Made by a program: the position numbers and the translations under genes | The notes under the pieces: generated by a model | What the model was told of the DNA's origin: nothing | The model's input: only the letters and a program-made list of their open reading frames with translations | The model's database searches: none | Shown here: piece after piece, positions 32,778 to 44,996 of the stretch | Numbering within the stretch: position 1 is the first letter of the stretch | How the letters are laid out: each line of letters starts with the position of its first letter | Source: Plumapathes pennacea | Lineage: Eukaryota > Cnidaria > Anthozoa > Antipatharia > Myriopathidae | Length of the DNA: 64,000 bases | Assembly (NCBI GenBank): GCA_964036295.1 | Contig: OZ038462.1 | Location: 6,865,267 to 6,929,266 of the forward strand | Direction: 5' to 3'

Positions 32778-33881
32778 TCAAACACCCGAACAATATTGGG
32801 CTAGTGTAATTGCGCCTGTGCTCTTTGCTATGCCGCTGTCCACTCGTCTTGGGGCGCCTCTTCCGCGTTTAAACTGCAAGTGTGCGGCTGTGTCACGTGG
32901 GCTCGCCAATCGAAGTGGAGCATGCGCCGTGACAGTTTTCTTAAAGTACTGCTTGCAGGACCTGAGTCGCTTATTCAGAGTCCCAAAAATAAAGGGATTG
33001 ATGGCGCTGTTAAGATAAACAATAATCTGTGAGAACGTGAGCGTCACTGTGAAATGCTCCCACTCAGCCCCTCCTCCATAGTCGTGCCATAACCACATCA
33101 CGTGATATGGGAGAAAACACAGCGCGAACGCGACCACCGCAAAAATGAACACCATGACAACGTGACTGTTCCTCTTGAACCGCGCTTGAGCCAGCTTCCT
33201 CCCCCTCTGTGACGAAATCACCGCGCCTATCACGCCGCTGATACGCTTGCTGTCTTGGTGCATCCTCGTTATGATGCGCATGTAGGCCGCGGTTATTATG
33301 CACAGCGGAATCGCGTACAAAAGTAGAAAGATGCACATGGTGAAAACTTTGGGAGACTCGTCCCCAGGCCAGTCCTCGTTGCATTCGGACGCAGTGCCCT
33401 TCAGAACGACGATGTACGGTGAAACGAGCAAGACACTCAAGCCCCACGTGATCAAAATGACTGCCATTAACATTTTGCCGTTGAGCTTCGGTTTGAGAGG
33501 TGTTAGTATGACCCGGTAGCGCTCTAGAGCCATACAGAACAACGTTGCTACAGAAACGGCGATTAGCATAGTCTGCAACGGATAAACAACCTTACACATG
33601 AAGGCACCGTACGGCCAGCGGCTCAGAACAAGTAAGGCCAGGTCCAGCGGTATCCCCACAGCGCACGTAAGCAGGTCGGTGAAGGCGAGGTTGAGGATGA
33701 AATACTCGCTGGTTTTGCGTTGTTTCTTAAGAGATAACACGCCGCACAGGAACAGATTCCCGATTGAACCAATAGCGATGATGACCGCGTAACAGCTGAT
33801 TTGGATTGCTCTGATGGTGCCCTGGGACCACAACCCGCGTCCTGATGTGGACATCGCCGATGGTGTTGTGGACGAGTTCAT
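32778..33881 (-). CDS. Rhodopsin-class GPCR, peptide-receptor-like (367 aa)
   Basis: Single-exon seven-helix receptor; ligand unknown. Visible marks: Asn42 in 'SIGNLF', Asp69 in 'LAFTDL', Cys96 and Cys167 for the disulfide, ERY at 120-122, 'CFLPYHVMWLWHDYG' in helix 6 with its extracellular end, and NPFIF at 295-299. The N-terminus has an NSS glycosylation site at residue 2. The third loop is basic and of medium length. It is closest in wording to the receptor at 38225-39298: both have 'YPLQTMLI', a matching Cys-loop and 'VSPY'. The pair probably arose by local duplication. Possible relatives are neuropeptide receptors of the class A beta group, but the exact subfamily cannot be told by eye. 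Confidence 0.94.
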   Translation of the reverse strand: MNSSTTPSAMSTSGRGLWSQGTIRAIQISCYAVIIAIGSIGNLFLCGVLSLKKQRKTSEYFILNLAFTDLLTCAVGIPLDLALLVLSRWPYGAFMCKVVYPLQTMLIAVSVATLFCMALERYRVILTPLKPKLNGKMLMAVILITWGLSVLLVSPYIVVLKGTASECNEDWPGDESPKVFTMCIFLLLYAIPLCIITAAYMRIITRMHQDSKRISGVIGAVISSQRGRKLAQARFKRNSHVVMVFIFAVVAFALCFLPYHVMWLWHDYGGGAEWEHFTVTLTFSQIIVYLNSAINPFIFGTLNKRLRSCKQYFKKTVTAHAPLRLASPRDTAAHLQFKRGRGAPRRVDSGIAKSTGAITLAQYCSGV

Positions 33882-33964
33882 CTTGTCTCGAGCTGGGGAA
33901 ACAAATCAAGTCATCAAATCATTCGTACAAAGCCCGGCCAAACTTCATAGAGCCAATGTCACAA

Positions 33965-34320
33965 ATAATTGTGTGATCGCTTTGGTTTTGCGTTTGCTGT
34001 GCTTTCGGATTGGTCCAAACAAGTTTAGCAGCAGTCTTGACTATTAAGTCTGGAACAACAAAGCAAAACCCGATTGCGATTTTATCAGGCAAGATTTACG
34101 CAAGTGTATAGCCGTTTCCGGATGTCAACTGATACCAATCGTCTCACATGATCAGCTATGGTTTTGCATTTGCTACGCTTTCGGATTGGTCCGAACAAGT
34201 TTAACAGCTTCTCGGTCGTAATGGAACAAAAGCAGTGCAAGCAAGTGGCAATTGCCTTTTCTCGCACAGCTGATAGGTTTCTGCTCCAAAATAAAACCAA
34301 ACGCAAATTACTTTGGATTC
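33965..34320. repeat. Two degraded partial copies of the TCGGATGACTGTCGAAA element
   Basis: 'tgtgtgatcgctttggtttt' and 'ttcggattggtccaaacaag' recur about 170 bp apart, followed by 'aaaccaaacgcaaattactt'. Terminal repeats are mostly lost. Confidence 0.55.
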
Positions 34321-34676
34321 TTGTTTTTTTTTTTTTTTTTTATTTAAATTATCTTTTTAGATTCTGATTAAAATTGTTTTCTTACAGCCTCTGAGACGGA
34401 CGGTGTAGCGTACATTCTACTGTACAGTTTTTACCGCCGACACAGACCAAAATTATATATTTCTCTCATGTATGGTGAGAAATTAAAAGTTTATGTGGGA
34501 AAGCCGGCTAAATCGCTTTTAAGCTGAACTTTTGAGCTTTAGCCGTTCTTCGGAGCAAGTTCTCACAGGAGCTAGAGTTCATTTACCCGAGAGCGAGATA
34601 CCTCTGGCACCCAGGGTAGAGTTCATGGCAGCCGTTTACTTGTTGATAATTTGCTTTTCTGATGTTTGCCTCGGTC

Positions 34677-34707
<31 letters not shown>

Positions 34708-34709
<2 letters not shown>

Positions 34710-34899
34710 TGCACAACTTTTACGTTACAGAAAATGCATTGGACTATAACCTTACTTTTAGCTCAGTATCGAATCCCTATTGAGTTTCCTGGCTGAAGTC
34801 TTAAGGTTTTGAACCACAAAACCTGTACTTGAATGTATTAAATAAGTTTTGTGCAATGACCGCTGACTCAAAAAAATGGTTACCGCACGACCGAAAAAT
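34708..34899 (+). repeat. 3' part of a CRE-family MITE-like element
   Basis: It begins 'gtgcacaacttttacgttac' after a poly(T) run and ends 'accgctgactcaaaaaaatg...cgcacgaccgaaaaa'. The CRE-carrying end is absent. Confidence 0.55.
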
Positions 34900-36650
34900 T
34901 AATTAATAAACTCCCACTGGTTTGCCGTGGTGTGGACTCTTATTTACCACGATTTACGTCATCACATGGTCAAAATGTTGTGGACTTACGAGGCGCTTCG
35001 CCGAGAAACCAGTGGAAATTTGTTTTTTACCACAATATTAAGAAATATACAGGAAAATTTGTTGTATTTTGTTGCAAAGCGTGACATGCTGGCGTCACAT
35101 CGTTGTCTGGACTCTTATTTACTACGGTTAATCGACCAATCAGAGAGCGAGAAACTAGTGTGTTGTGATAAAACGTGTATTTCGACGGAGTGTCGTCAGG
35201 CAGTATTGAATTATGCATTAGTGTAGTTAAGAGGGCGACAATTAAGCTGGCTATAGATTTTTTGGAATTATAGGGATAAGTGTCCTCCAGGAAAATAAAC
35301 ACGTTTAAGCCGAAAGCAAGCATAAGGTCATGCACTCGACACAAGAAACCTCTACAGAGTTAAAAAAAAAACCGCATAAACTCACCAACTGTGCCAAGGA
35401 GAATGCAAACTAGACACGCAAAATCTTTCTGCGTTCACGTAGCGTGAGAGTGAGAAGAAAGATCACTTGTACCGTAATGTTAACGGACAATTTTATCTGT
35501 TTCACCTCAGTGATTTTGTGTATACTGTGCTATCAAAAATTAATGTTCTGGCTTGAAATGTATACACTTGATTCATGGTCACCGCATCGTGTCGAGCCGT
35601 CGTTTTTCGTGCTTGAGTCGGGATACGTTCGCTTTCTCAGAGAGCAGATATACAACTAGTAGAACTTCTGGGTTGTTTCCGCTCTTCCAATGAATTCATG
35701 CGAGGCTCCTGAGAAGTTTTTGTATATTGCATGAGGATGTCGGTTTAGCGCCACGCGTCGCTTCGGTGACTGCATGCACTGCATCGATCTGCTGATCTGC
35801 CCCATGTTTTTACCAAAACTTTACGCGACAAGGTATGTTGTACGTATTCACAGCATGCTTAGGCAATTACGCAAGATAACTGAAAAACTAACGCACCTGT
35901 AAGATCGACGATTGGAAGGTTTATCACTTCTGATAACGCTTCTGTGGGCCCACAGCATTTACTTGCGTCTCGCACGCGTTACTGATCAGATATTTTTCTC
36001 AATGTAACAGCGTCTATTTTTTTTCTCGGCTCCACTCGTCTTGTTGTGTTAGAACTGCTAACTACATGGGCTTTATTATTCAGTTGACCTCCCGCATTCT
36101 AGCGTTGATAACTAATAACACTCTATCAGATAAACAGCACTTCAATTGGTTTATGAAACAAAAGCGGTAAGCCGCTTTCCCTCTTGGCCTTTTTCATAAA
36201 TATTGAACGATTCAAGGTTTTACAGCTGAAAAAGGCCAACTCAAAAAGTATGCGAAACATTGCGTTCGCAGGATGAAAACTCCCAGAATTCGTGGGCATA
36301 GCACTGTCGAAATTATATATTGCAAGATATAGCCTCTGGAATGAAGACATCGGGACGAGTTTATAGGGCTGCCTTTGTCAGGAGACATTTCACTAATGGG
36401 TTATGCCGAAAACACTCTCTTTACAATTGTAACAATAACGTGAAAAAAATACTGCTTTTGTAATTGATTCATTCCTGCTGTTCGACTCCGAAGATGGTAG
36501 GGAAACTATAGTACGTCGACGGCAACGTGAGAACCAAATCAAAACTTCTCTGTAATCTATTCCTGTCATGTCTTTGCAACCTTGCCTTTTCTTAGATTGT
36601 TCAATCTGTTTCATTTTCGCCGAGCTGTTTATTGCGTTCAGACTGTCTTA

Positions 36651-37311
36651 TAAGGTGATGTTACACTGGTCGATTTGCATGGAAGATTTGCACTAGCGAT
36701 ACGATTATGTTGCGCTAAAAATCGTTCTGGTGTAAATACCCCATTGCAAACGGTGTTTTGCGATGTTAGTGCTGCAAACGCGTTGCAAGTTTTCGAAATC
36801 GCTTCAGAAGCTTGCAGTGTAATATGGTCATGGCGTTGGTGCAATATTCGACGACTCGTACGACTACCGTACATTAGTTCCAGGCAGCCACAAGACAAAT
36901 TCGCGTCGAGTCCTCCCGGCCCACATCACGAGTATCAAGGAATACAAGTCAGGCAGGTAAAGTTACACGATCGATTTGCAGCGGTACGCATTCAGTGCCG
37001 GAACGCATTGCAAGTTTTTTGAAATCGATTCAAAGACTTGCAACACTGAAGGTTGCGTGAATTCAGAGCGAGTTGTTCAGTGTATTTAACATGGTTCTGA
37101 ACACTCGATATTTGGAGCAATATTCGACAGCTCCTACAATTATTGTACGTTTTACTTAGTTCCATGGCGTAGAGCGCTATACGTTCTCAGTGTCAGGTTG
37201 CGTTTCATCCGTTTCCGCGACTGCGTCTATAATTATAGCTGGTGGGATGTTACACCGGAACGATTTTTAGCCCAACATATCGTTGCAAATCGACCCATGT
37301 AACATCACCTT
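36651..37311. repeat. 661-bp terminal-inverted-repeat element
   Basis: Ends 'taaggtgatgttacac' and 'catgtaacatcacctta' face each other, with 'tcgatttgca' / 'tgcaaatcga' and 'aaaaatcgttctggtgtaa' / 'ttacaccggaacgattttt'-like segments further in. It is non-coding, so it looks like a non-autonomous DNA transposon. Confidence 0.8.
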
Positions 37312-38224
37312 AAGAAAGAACCATTTTATTATTTCAGTACGTAATGGAGACATTTATAATTCGACGCGCTTTCAAATCCATGTTCGCCTACCTGTGTTTT
37401 ATAGTGGAGTTGGATGAGTTCAATCGGTTGCGTTGTCTCGGACGGATGCGCTATACTAATCTGCAAAAATAAGCTGTGTTCAAATGTGATACACAGTAAA
37501 ACGGGATCTATAAAAACGGTGAAAATACATCTGTTATTACCAATTTTCTGATACAGCACATTCATCCTACATTGCATCCGCTCATCAACGTAAACATTGT
37601 TCAGTGAAGCCCTGATATGCCAGCTTACTTCCCAGGAAGAAAACGATAGTGTCTATTGACGTCGTATAGGTCTTCACGTCAGGAAACTAGTCTTGCTGTC
37701 TCTTCGTCTGTATTGTCTCTCGTGAGCAATTAAACGCGTCATTTTCCATATCTTTACCTTCCGTGCCTAACGAGGTAGGGTGAAAACCGCTAAAAGATTA
37801 TGCATTTCATCTTGATATCTCCGGTTGCCTTGGTGTGTAATTGTTTTTTGATTCCACCAATTGCTCTAGTGTAATGAAATACGGTCGATTAGTTTGAAAG
37901 ATAGCCAAAACAAGAGCTATTGATGCGGTACAACCTCTCACGAACAAACAACTGCTCTCTGGTCGCGTTGAAGTTCTTTTTATTTAGTTGACTCGGTTCT
38001 AAAACTCTCTCTTTCGATTTGAAACAAACGTTAGTTTGTATGGTTACATATTCTAAGAAATTTTAATCACGAACTTTTGAAACTGACAAACACTATACAC
38101 AAAACTTTCTCCGGCGATAAACGCGCGCACACCGAAGTCTTTTTAACCGAGTTTACAATTCGTGGCCAACCAGTTTTGAAAGTAGAACGTACGTAGAAAA
38201 AAGGTTCGCCGTTGAACTTTGGAC

Positions 38225-39298
38225 CTACAGCCCGCTGACGAACTGCGTGACGACCGCGTTCGGTTTGACCAGCTGCACATCACGTGATGATGCTGAGCCC
38301 GCGCAACGATGTGGCTTTATCGGTTGGACAAGCTGCTTTCCCTTCAGGTTGACTGAAATGACGCCAGTATTTCTCCCAGTTCCGAAACGACAGCGTTTTG
38401 CCAATGAACCAAAAATAAAGGGATTTACGATGCTGCTGCCATAAACAATCAAATTTGCAAAAGTGAGCGCTTCGGGGAAGTGCGCCCACTTTCGACCGTT
38501 GCCAAAATCTGCCCACAGCCACATGAGTTGGTACGGCGAGAGACATACCGCGAAGGCTACAACGGCACAAACGAATCTCTTCACGATGGAAACATTACTC
38601 TTATCTCGGATTGCGGACAGGTTGGACCCGATGCTGCTGTCCGTGAACAAATGGCGAAGATTTTTGCTGTTTCGTCGAAGTCGCAGCCCAACACGGGTAT
38701 ACGCGAGTGTTATGATGGACAGAGGGATCGCGAAGAGAATGAGAAACACGCACATAGTGAACGCTCTCGGGTAATTACTGCTGGGCCAGTTTTCCTTGCA
38801 TTCAGTGCCGTCATACTTCAGGTTAACACTGTAAGGAGAGACGATCAGTCCACTGCCGAGCCAGATGCCCGCACAAACTAACAAGATTGTCCTCTTTTGG
38901 GGCTGCCCCTTAAATGGGTGAATGATGGCCCGGTATCGCTCAAAACTCATGAAGAGGAGGGTATACACCGACACTGAGATGAGCATAGTCTGTAGCGGGT
39001 ATACTATCTTACACATCACAGCCCCAAACGGCCACTGACCCACGACCAAAATGGAGATGTCCAAAGGAATGCTAGCCGTGCACGTTAGGAAGTCCGCACA
39101 CGCTAGATTTATGATGAAGTATCGGCTGGATCTGTCGCGGCGCTCGAGGGCGATGAAACTGACGAGGAGAAGGTTGCCAACCGAGCCCACGATCAAGATC
39201 ACTGAGTAACACACGAGCTGGGTTACAACCAGAGAGTCCTGCGACATGACTTGCGGGGGTGGGGTGGTATTAACACCGGACGAATTTCTCAGCCACAT
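38225..39298 (-). CDS. Rhodopsin-class GPCR, peptide-receptor-like (357 aa)
   Basis: Single-exon seven-helix receptor; ligand unknown. Marks: Asn42 in 'SVGNLL', Asp69 in 'LACADF', Cys96 and Cys167, ERY at 120-122, 'VCLSPYQLMWLWADFG' at helix 6, and NPFIF at 292-296. The N-terminus carries NSS and NTT glycosylation sites at residues 5 and 10. It is the same length class as the receptor at 32778-33881 and shares motif positions with it residue for residue through helix 3, which supports a recent common origin, though side chains have diverged widely. Helix 7 reads 'IVYGSSIVNPFIFG', so Asn at the usual NSxxNP position is replaced by Ser. It is the most upstream gene of the three-gene cluster. 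Confidence 0.94.
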   Translation of the reverse strand: MWLRNSSGVNTTPPPQVMSQDSLVVTQLVCYSVILIVGSVGNLLLVSFIALERRDRSSRYFIINLACADFLTCTASIPLDISILVVGQWPFGAVMCKIVYPLQTMLISVSVYTLLFMSFERYRAIIHPFKGQPQKRTILLVCAGIWLGSGLIVSPYSVNLKYDGTECKENWPSSNYPRAFTMCVFLILFAIPLSIITLAYTRVGLRLRRNSKNLRHLFTDSSIGSNLSAIRDKSNVSIVKRFVCAVVAFAVCLSPYQLMWLWADFGNGRKWAHFPEALTFANLIVYGSSIVNPFIFGSLAKRCRFGTGRNTGVISVNLKGKQLVQPIKPHRCAGSASSRDVQLVKPNAVVTQFVSGL

Positions 39299-39649
39299 CT
39301 TAATTCAAGTGATGCTTGGGTGACCACAATGCGCACGCGCAGGATAAGACGGCGGCGAACCAGTAGAAATCAGAGTTCTGTTTAAAATTTCTTCTTTGAA
39401 TTAGTATCACTTGTGTTGGTTATTTTGTTTGCTTGATTTCCTCGCTCGGGAAATCGAAGTAGTGAACGGCGCTTTGGGCAGCAGACAGCAAATTTGGGAC
39501 GTTTGTTTCTCGCTTTTGTCGGTACCACCACCTGCCGATTAACAAATAGCAGTTAGTCACTGTAAGAATAAATTAACAGGCAGATCTCGGGCTTGAATTG
39601 GTTCTGTCTTCGGTTTACTCGGCACGAGCAACTTTGACAGATTACATAC

Positions 39650-39762
39650 ACGACTACACGGAACTACAAAATGGGCACTTGAAATCCATAGTGTTTGTAA
39701 AATTACCGCTGACTAGAAAGATGAGGTTACCGCACGGCCGAAAAACGTATTTCCGCGGTGTC
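39650..39762 (+). repeat. 3' fragment of a CRE-family MITE-like element
   Basis: Ends 'cgaaaaacgtatttccgcgg', the best-preserved right terminus of this family in the window. The CRE end is missing. Confidence 0.6.
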
Positions 39763-40112
39763 CCATGAAAATGTGAACATATACGTGAACATATAATCAC
39801 AACATAATCACGAAATTTTTATGCCACATGGTATCTCTGTGGAGTGATTTAATACAAAATTCGCATTTATCAAATGTCTCAAGAGAATGGAAAAGTTTCC
39901 AGTCTCTTGCGTTTGCGCTTGCTTCACCCGTGGGAGCCAGCCTTAAAAATCTATTGATCACAATGTATCTTTCGTCGTCAGTTGCTGGTCGAGTTTGACT
40001 AAAACGTTGCTTTTTGTGCGACGAGCTGAGCCGCATAAAGCGATGCACTTGCCTTTGTAGGTTCCTCGCTCTTGTACAGAGACAGCGGTGAACTTATGCA
40101 TCGATCAATTCA

Positions 40113-40325
40113 AGTAAGCGGAGACGGAGACGGAGAAGGAGACGTAAGACACTTGCGCGCGTGTGAAAATTAGCGAACGGAGACGGAAGCGGAGAAGGAG
40201 CGGTGAAGGAAGCACAACGGAAGGTTTTCTTTTTCTTGCGTCTCCGTCTCCGCTTACTTCGGTTACGTTCCTGTGAAAATCGATTGAACGGAAGCGGAGA
40301 CGGAGACGGAACGAATCAACCAATC
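40113..40325. repeat. GGAGACGGAGACGG-rich inverted-repeat element
   Basis: 'gcggagacggagacggagaa' on the left and 'gtctccgtctccgcttactt' to the right face each other. A further inverted part lies at 40637-40731, with 'cgctaattttcacacgcgcg' matching 'cgcgcgtgtgaaaattagcg' near 40155. Confidence 0.7.
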
Positions 40326-41022
40326 AGAAGGCGTCTCCCGAGGCTAAAATACTACTAGTTCCCATGCCCAACGCGTCTTGCCACCAAATTTAACCTGATT
40401 TCTTTTAACAGGTTTTCGAACTGCCCATGGGTTTTCCTCTTCAGAAACATCTCCCTGACCCAAAATCTCTTTGGTTGTCTCTGACAAGCCAGTTCTCGTC
40501 TCCTCCTCCGCCGCTTCAAGAACAGGAAAAGAAACAGGAGTAGTTTATCATCGCCGTCCTCCATGTTTACAAAGATGTTGAGGTCGATAAAAACACGTCC
40601 CCAGCCCACTGACCGCGCGAACGCACGCCAAAAATAACATCTCCTTCCTTCTCCGCTTCCGTCTCCGTTCGCTAATTTTCACACGCGCGCAAGTGTCTTA
40701 CGTCTCCGTCTCCTTCTCCGTCTCCGTCAAGTCTCACTAAAGTGGGACGCCGACCTTAAAAACAGATTAAGATCTGTTTTTACCGAAGCCGTGACCCAAA
40801 CGTCTATACAACACATTCACAGTTGGATGCCTTCGAAATTTCATTTTCATCCATAGTATTACAATGTATTCTTCGGGAGCTTAGTTTCATTTGAGTGGTC
40901 ACAGCGGTTTGATTTGACAGTTCAGAAGTTGGGATGGGTCAACACTGCAAGTAGTGCACCCATTGAGAGCGTTTATTTGAGCATTGGAATGGTTGGAAAT
41001 CATTTTCAGGTTGAGTCAAACG

Positions 41023-41377
41023 AAGGCCTAGATGGGGGGTCTGCATAACACTTAACAGTAAAAACTTCAGGCCCATAACACTTAACAGTAAACCCCATCT
41101 AGGCCCTCTTGTTTTGTTTTATTAAATATCTAGTCTTGTAACACTTAACTGTAATTTTTCACATAACACTTAGGCCCGTTTCAAACGTCGCGCCACTGCC
41201 GTACCGAGCTCAATGCAAATGAGCAAAATCCTTTGTTTGAGCTATTTTGCATTGAGTTCGGCACGGCAGTAGGGCGACGTTTGAAACGGGCCTTATTAAT
41301 TTTTTTGGGCTTCATAACACTTAACAGTAAAAAATTCAGGCCCATAACACTTAACAGTAAACCCCATATAGGCCTCT
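41023..41377. repeat. Nested MITE-like elements, AGGCCTAGATGGGG family
   Basis: 'aggcctagatggggg' and 'ccccatctaggcc' bound a first copy (41024-41106). Similar 'cataacacttaacagtaaa' pieces continue to 41377. A separate hairpin (about 41173-41296) with 'aggcccgtttcaaacgtcg' and 'cgacgtttgaaacgggcct' ends is inserted inside. A simpler copy of the outer element is at 42475-42588. Confidence 0.75.
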
Positions 41378-42474
41378 CAAACGGTAGCCTGCGAATACAG
41401 CCGTCTCCCGTCGGGAAGCTTGTTTGAGCCCCCGGTATCGAATGGGACACACACACAAAAAAAAAAACAAAAAAAAAAAAAAAAACGCGTAGTATTGGCT
41501 TTCGGTGCTCTGAGCTTTGACCGCAAGTAACGTGATGCGAGGTTCATCGGACCTTTCCGTTGGTTCGCATCATGCTGGGTGCCAAAAAGCTGATTTTTTT
41601 TACTGCTGACACACGTGACACCGAGTGAAAACTCGTTTTCACATAATATCGAGACATAAGCATAAACTAATGTCGAAAACAATCGAGTGCGAACGCCGAG
41701 AAGGTCGCACCGGAATTGTTTTTTGTAGGACCAGAGATGAAGGTGCTCGAGGGTGAATTGAACAGGGCATCGAAATATGACTATCCAATTGCCATCGACG
41801 GTAAAAATCCTAACCAGCAGCAAACATAACAAATTAACACATTATCGAAGCCCTCCCGGCGCCACGAGCCCTAAATTATCATTATTTGTTTAACCAGCTG
41901 AAATGTACACAACCCTTTTGGAAAGATTCAATAAACAGTTCCCTTAAGATAACTGTGAATCACGCACAAGGATTATCAAAGGAGGATAAAGTAGAGTTAC
42001 TTACCGATCGGGAAATGGACAAGAAGAAATGCAAGCAGGCAGACGAAGGTCGATTGATCCGTTGGGGAAGGTCTAAAACAGTACAATGAAATTCCAGACC
42101 ACATGACCCATGAGACATTGCGTATCAGATGACAGAAAGGTCAATATCGTGACAGTCTCCCGCCAAAAATGTCGACAGATAGACACAAGAAACCACAACG
42201 AACGTGTTCGTTTAGTTCGGATTTCCCGAAGAAATACTCTTCAGCGGAACCCCGATCGTACGAAGTGCTAAGGGACTGGGACTGATTGTGTCCGTCACTG
42301 CGAGAGTTTGTTCTGACGAATTTCTGGGAAAACGTAACGACCATGCCAAAATCGGGTTATGGTTAATAAGGATTTTTCCTTAAGATTAAACAGTGCTACG
42401 TTGCACCAGCCAGCATTTGGTTTAATATCTTGCCATACTCCACAGTACCTGAATTTGAACGATTAACTATTTTG

Positions 42475-42588
42475 AGGGCCTAGATGGGGGGTCTTGTAAC
42501 ACTTGACTGCATTTTTTTACATAACACTTAACATTAATTTTTTGGGCTTCATAACACTTAACAGTAAGCCCCATCTAGGCCCTCTATT
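42475..42588. repeat. MITE-like element, AGGCCTAGATGGGG family (simple copy)
   Basis: 'gagggcctagatgggg' and 'ccccatctaggccctc' are perfect inverted ends around 'cataacacttaaca' repeats. Confidence 0.8.
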
Positions 42589-43520
42589 TTAAAACAGTCA
42601 CGCGATTCAATACTGCATGCGAATGTTTTTCTTCTCTGTTGATCTGTTTCGCATTGCCATCTTCAGTGGCGTGATGACATTTGTTCGCTATATCGGGGTA
42701 GATTTTAAGTTCGGGCTTCTGGTTGTGTTACATAACGGGGCAGTTCGATACCAGGGTTCGTTTGGAAGCACGCGGGAGTTTGAAAGAACACTAGGGAGCT
42801 TAAGCACCAGGACGGGAGAGGACGACGGCAACGTCGGTGAAACAAGAGAACTGCTCGCGGCAGAAGACAAAAGAAGCACGTGAATATCTGAAATTGACAT
42901 TATCTCGGGGTCGTCGTGCTCTCGCGTGCGACTTCAAATGCTTCTTTTTTAAGTTGTTGTCAGGACGTGGACGTCATTTTGAGAAATTACGACAGTCGTC
43001 CGTCTTAGTAAGAGACGATGCGAGCAATAGAACTACGGAAAAAACGGAACAAATTTGAACAAATTAAGAATAGGCAAAGTTACAAAGACATACGGAAAAC
43101 GGAAATACTCTTTTCCTGGTTCCGCGCGCTGCCGTCGCCGTCCTGCTTTGCTTAAGCTCCCTTCTATTATGCACGCGACGCCGCAGGGTGCTTCTTAACA
43201 ATTCTCGAGTGTTCTGTCCACTTCCCAAATGCTTCTAAAACTAATATATTACGTTGAAAAGTGCTTTATTTTTTGTTTATGAGTAAGATAAGGCAAGCGA
43301 ATGCAGGCTGACAAAATGAATAGCACGAGTAGCTATGTACGCGGCTATTTACTTATCTTATAATGTGATTATAATTGCATTCGTTGTAGATCCCCATACC
43401 GCACGAACATCTCATATCGTCATACGATACTATCACCGTATGGCAAGTGTCACCGATTAGTAGGCTACTTGTGTCCCGCTTTGACACTTAAATAAAAGTT
43501 GTTGATTGATTGATTGATCA

Positions 43521-43690
43521 TAAAGCCGTGTCCTCACTAGCGCATAAGCATAAGAATATGAGAACGACAGTGGCGACATAAGCATAAGCATAAGGAACGG
43601 ACGTGTTTGATCCTTATGCTTATGCTTATGCTTATGTCGCCACTGTTGCCCTCTTATTCTTATGCTTATGCTTGTGCGCTAGTGAGTACC
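43521..43690. repeat. 'gcataagcataag' hairpin element
   Basis: 'cctcactagcgcataagc' at the left mirrors 'gcttgtgcgctagtgag' at the right, and 'agtggcgacataagcataag' mirrors 'cttatgtcgccact'. It is a long foldback of repeated 'cataag' units. Confidence 0.8.
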
Positions 43691-44996
43691 AGGCTTAAGG
43701 ATCAAACATGTCCGTTCCTCGGCGAAGCACCTCGTGGATCCACAACTTTTTGACAATGTTATGACGCATTTCATGGTCAATAAGAGGACAGACACATAAA
43801 AAACTGACGTCAATTTGTTAATTTTACAATAACAAAACTCAAGCAACGACGCGGGGAAAACACGCAAGAAAACTGGATTTTGTTCGATTTGACCGAAATG
43901 TTGTCAACAACTTTTCCCGCTTTCTAATTGGTCGAGGTCGAAAATTCAAGACATTTCATTGGCCAAAAAGTGACAGCTTGACGTGAGCATTTCGCGCGTG
44001 CAAAATAAAATTTTGTCAAAGAAGTTGGAAAGAAATGGGTGTCAAAGAAGTTGGAAAGAAATGAAACTAGACGCTTTTCTGCTGCGGTTTTCTCGACAAT
44101 TTCAAGACAAAGCTCAAGGAAATTCGCCTCTGAACACTTCTGGTTCTCTACTTCAAATGCCGAATGTCGCTTTTGCAACTGGAACTGAGGTAAAATAGAA
44201 GCTGAATTCACCTTCTTCGTCCAAATCACTGTCGTCAGCACTCGATTTTATGTGTCTGTCCTCTTATTGATAATGAAAATTAGCCAATCACAAAGCGAGA
44301 AACTGACGTGTTATTGTAAAAATGACTATAACAGTGGGTACCAATTTGTGGGTACCATATTTTACGGGATTTAAATGGCATGATTTGACGACTCGCCCCC
44401 AACAACGTGCAGATACGTGTTGTATATCTACTGACGCACACACATAAAGGGATTTCCATAGCTTTTCAGCATCACAGCTGGTTGTTCCCTTTCAGGATTT
44501 CATAAAACAGCATATCACTTAACTGATGTTGGACTATATCCAACCAAAAATTTACATTTTATGAGAGGTCTCTCATGGATGTGAGGGGGCTGCTGCAGCC
44601 AACTGCTAGACTGCAACTGTATTCCTTTAGTTTTTCTTTTCTTGTGTATATAGTGCGCGGAAATAAACAAAACCTTGAAACCCTTGAAACATAATGAGGT
44701 GATGGAGGTGGGGAACAATGTGTCCTTCAATGTTTTCAGTGTGAAAGGGTCAAAAATAAGGATTTACAAATTTGTAAGAACATGAGGGATGCATAGAGAA
44801 ACGCACACTTCAGGGAAAGTGCTACTCTGCACTTTACTTATAGATAAGATAAGATAAACTTTATTTCATGTGATCGTTTACACTTAGCTATAAATAGTGT
44901 GCCCAGAGGCAGGAAAACACAAGCTAATTTACAGGAAACGCTTCTTGTATCCGAACATAGCACATTAACAAACTGCTTTACTGCTTAGTAAGACCA

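Larger units (their letters stand above)
33882..38224. other. Repeat-rich spacer between GPCR genes 2 and 3
   Basis: No gene seen in 4.3 kb. It contains degraded TCGGATGACTGTCGAAA-type element copies (about 33965-34320), a 32-T run at about 34677-34708, a fragment of the CRE-bearing family (34708-34899) and the 661-bp inverted-repeat element at 36651-37311. Short open frames show no motif. Confidence 0.6.

Noticed and set aside
33064-33447. 127-codon frame overlapping the second GPCR on the same strand
   Set aside because: A shifted frame of the receptor with no motif of its own.
38480-38881. 133-codon plus-strand frame over the third GPCR
   Set aside because: Antisense shadow of a clearly coding receptor.
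41377-42883. Several open frames of 60-150 codons in the repeat block
   Set aside because: They overlap repeat ends, lack motifs and show no splice partners.
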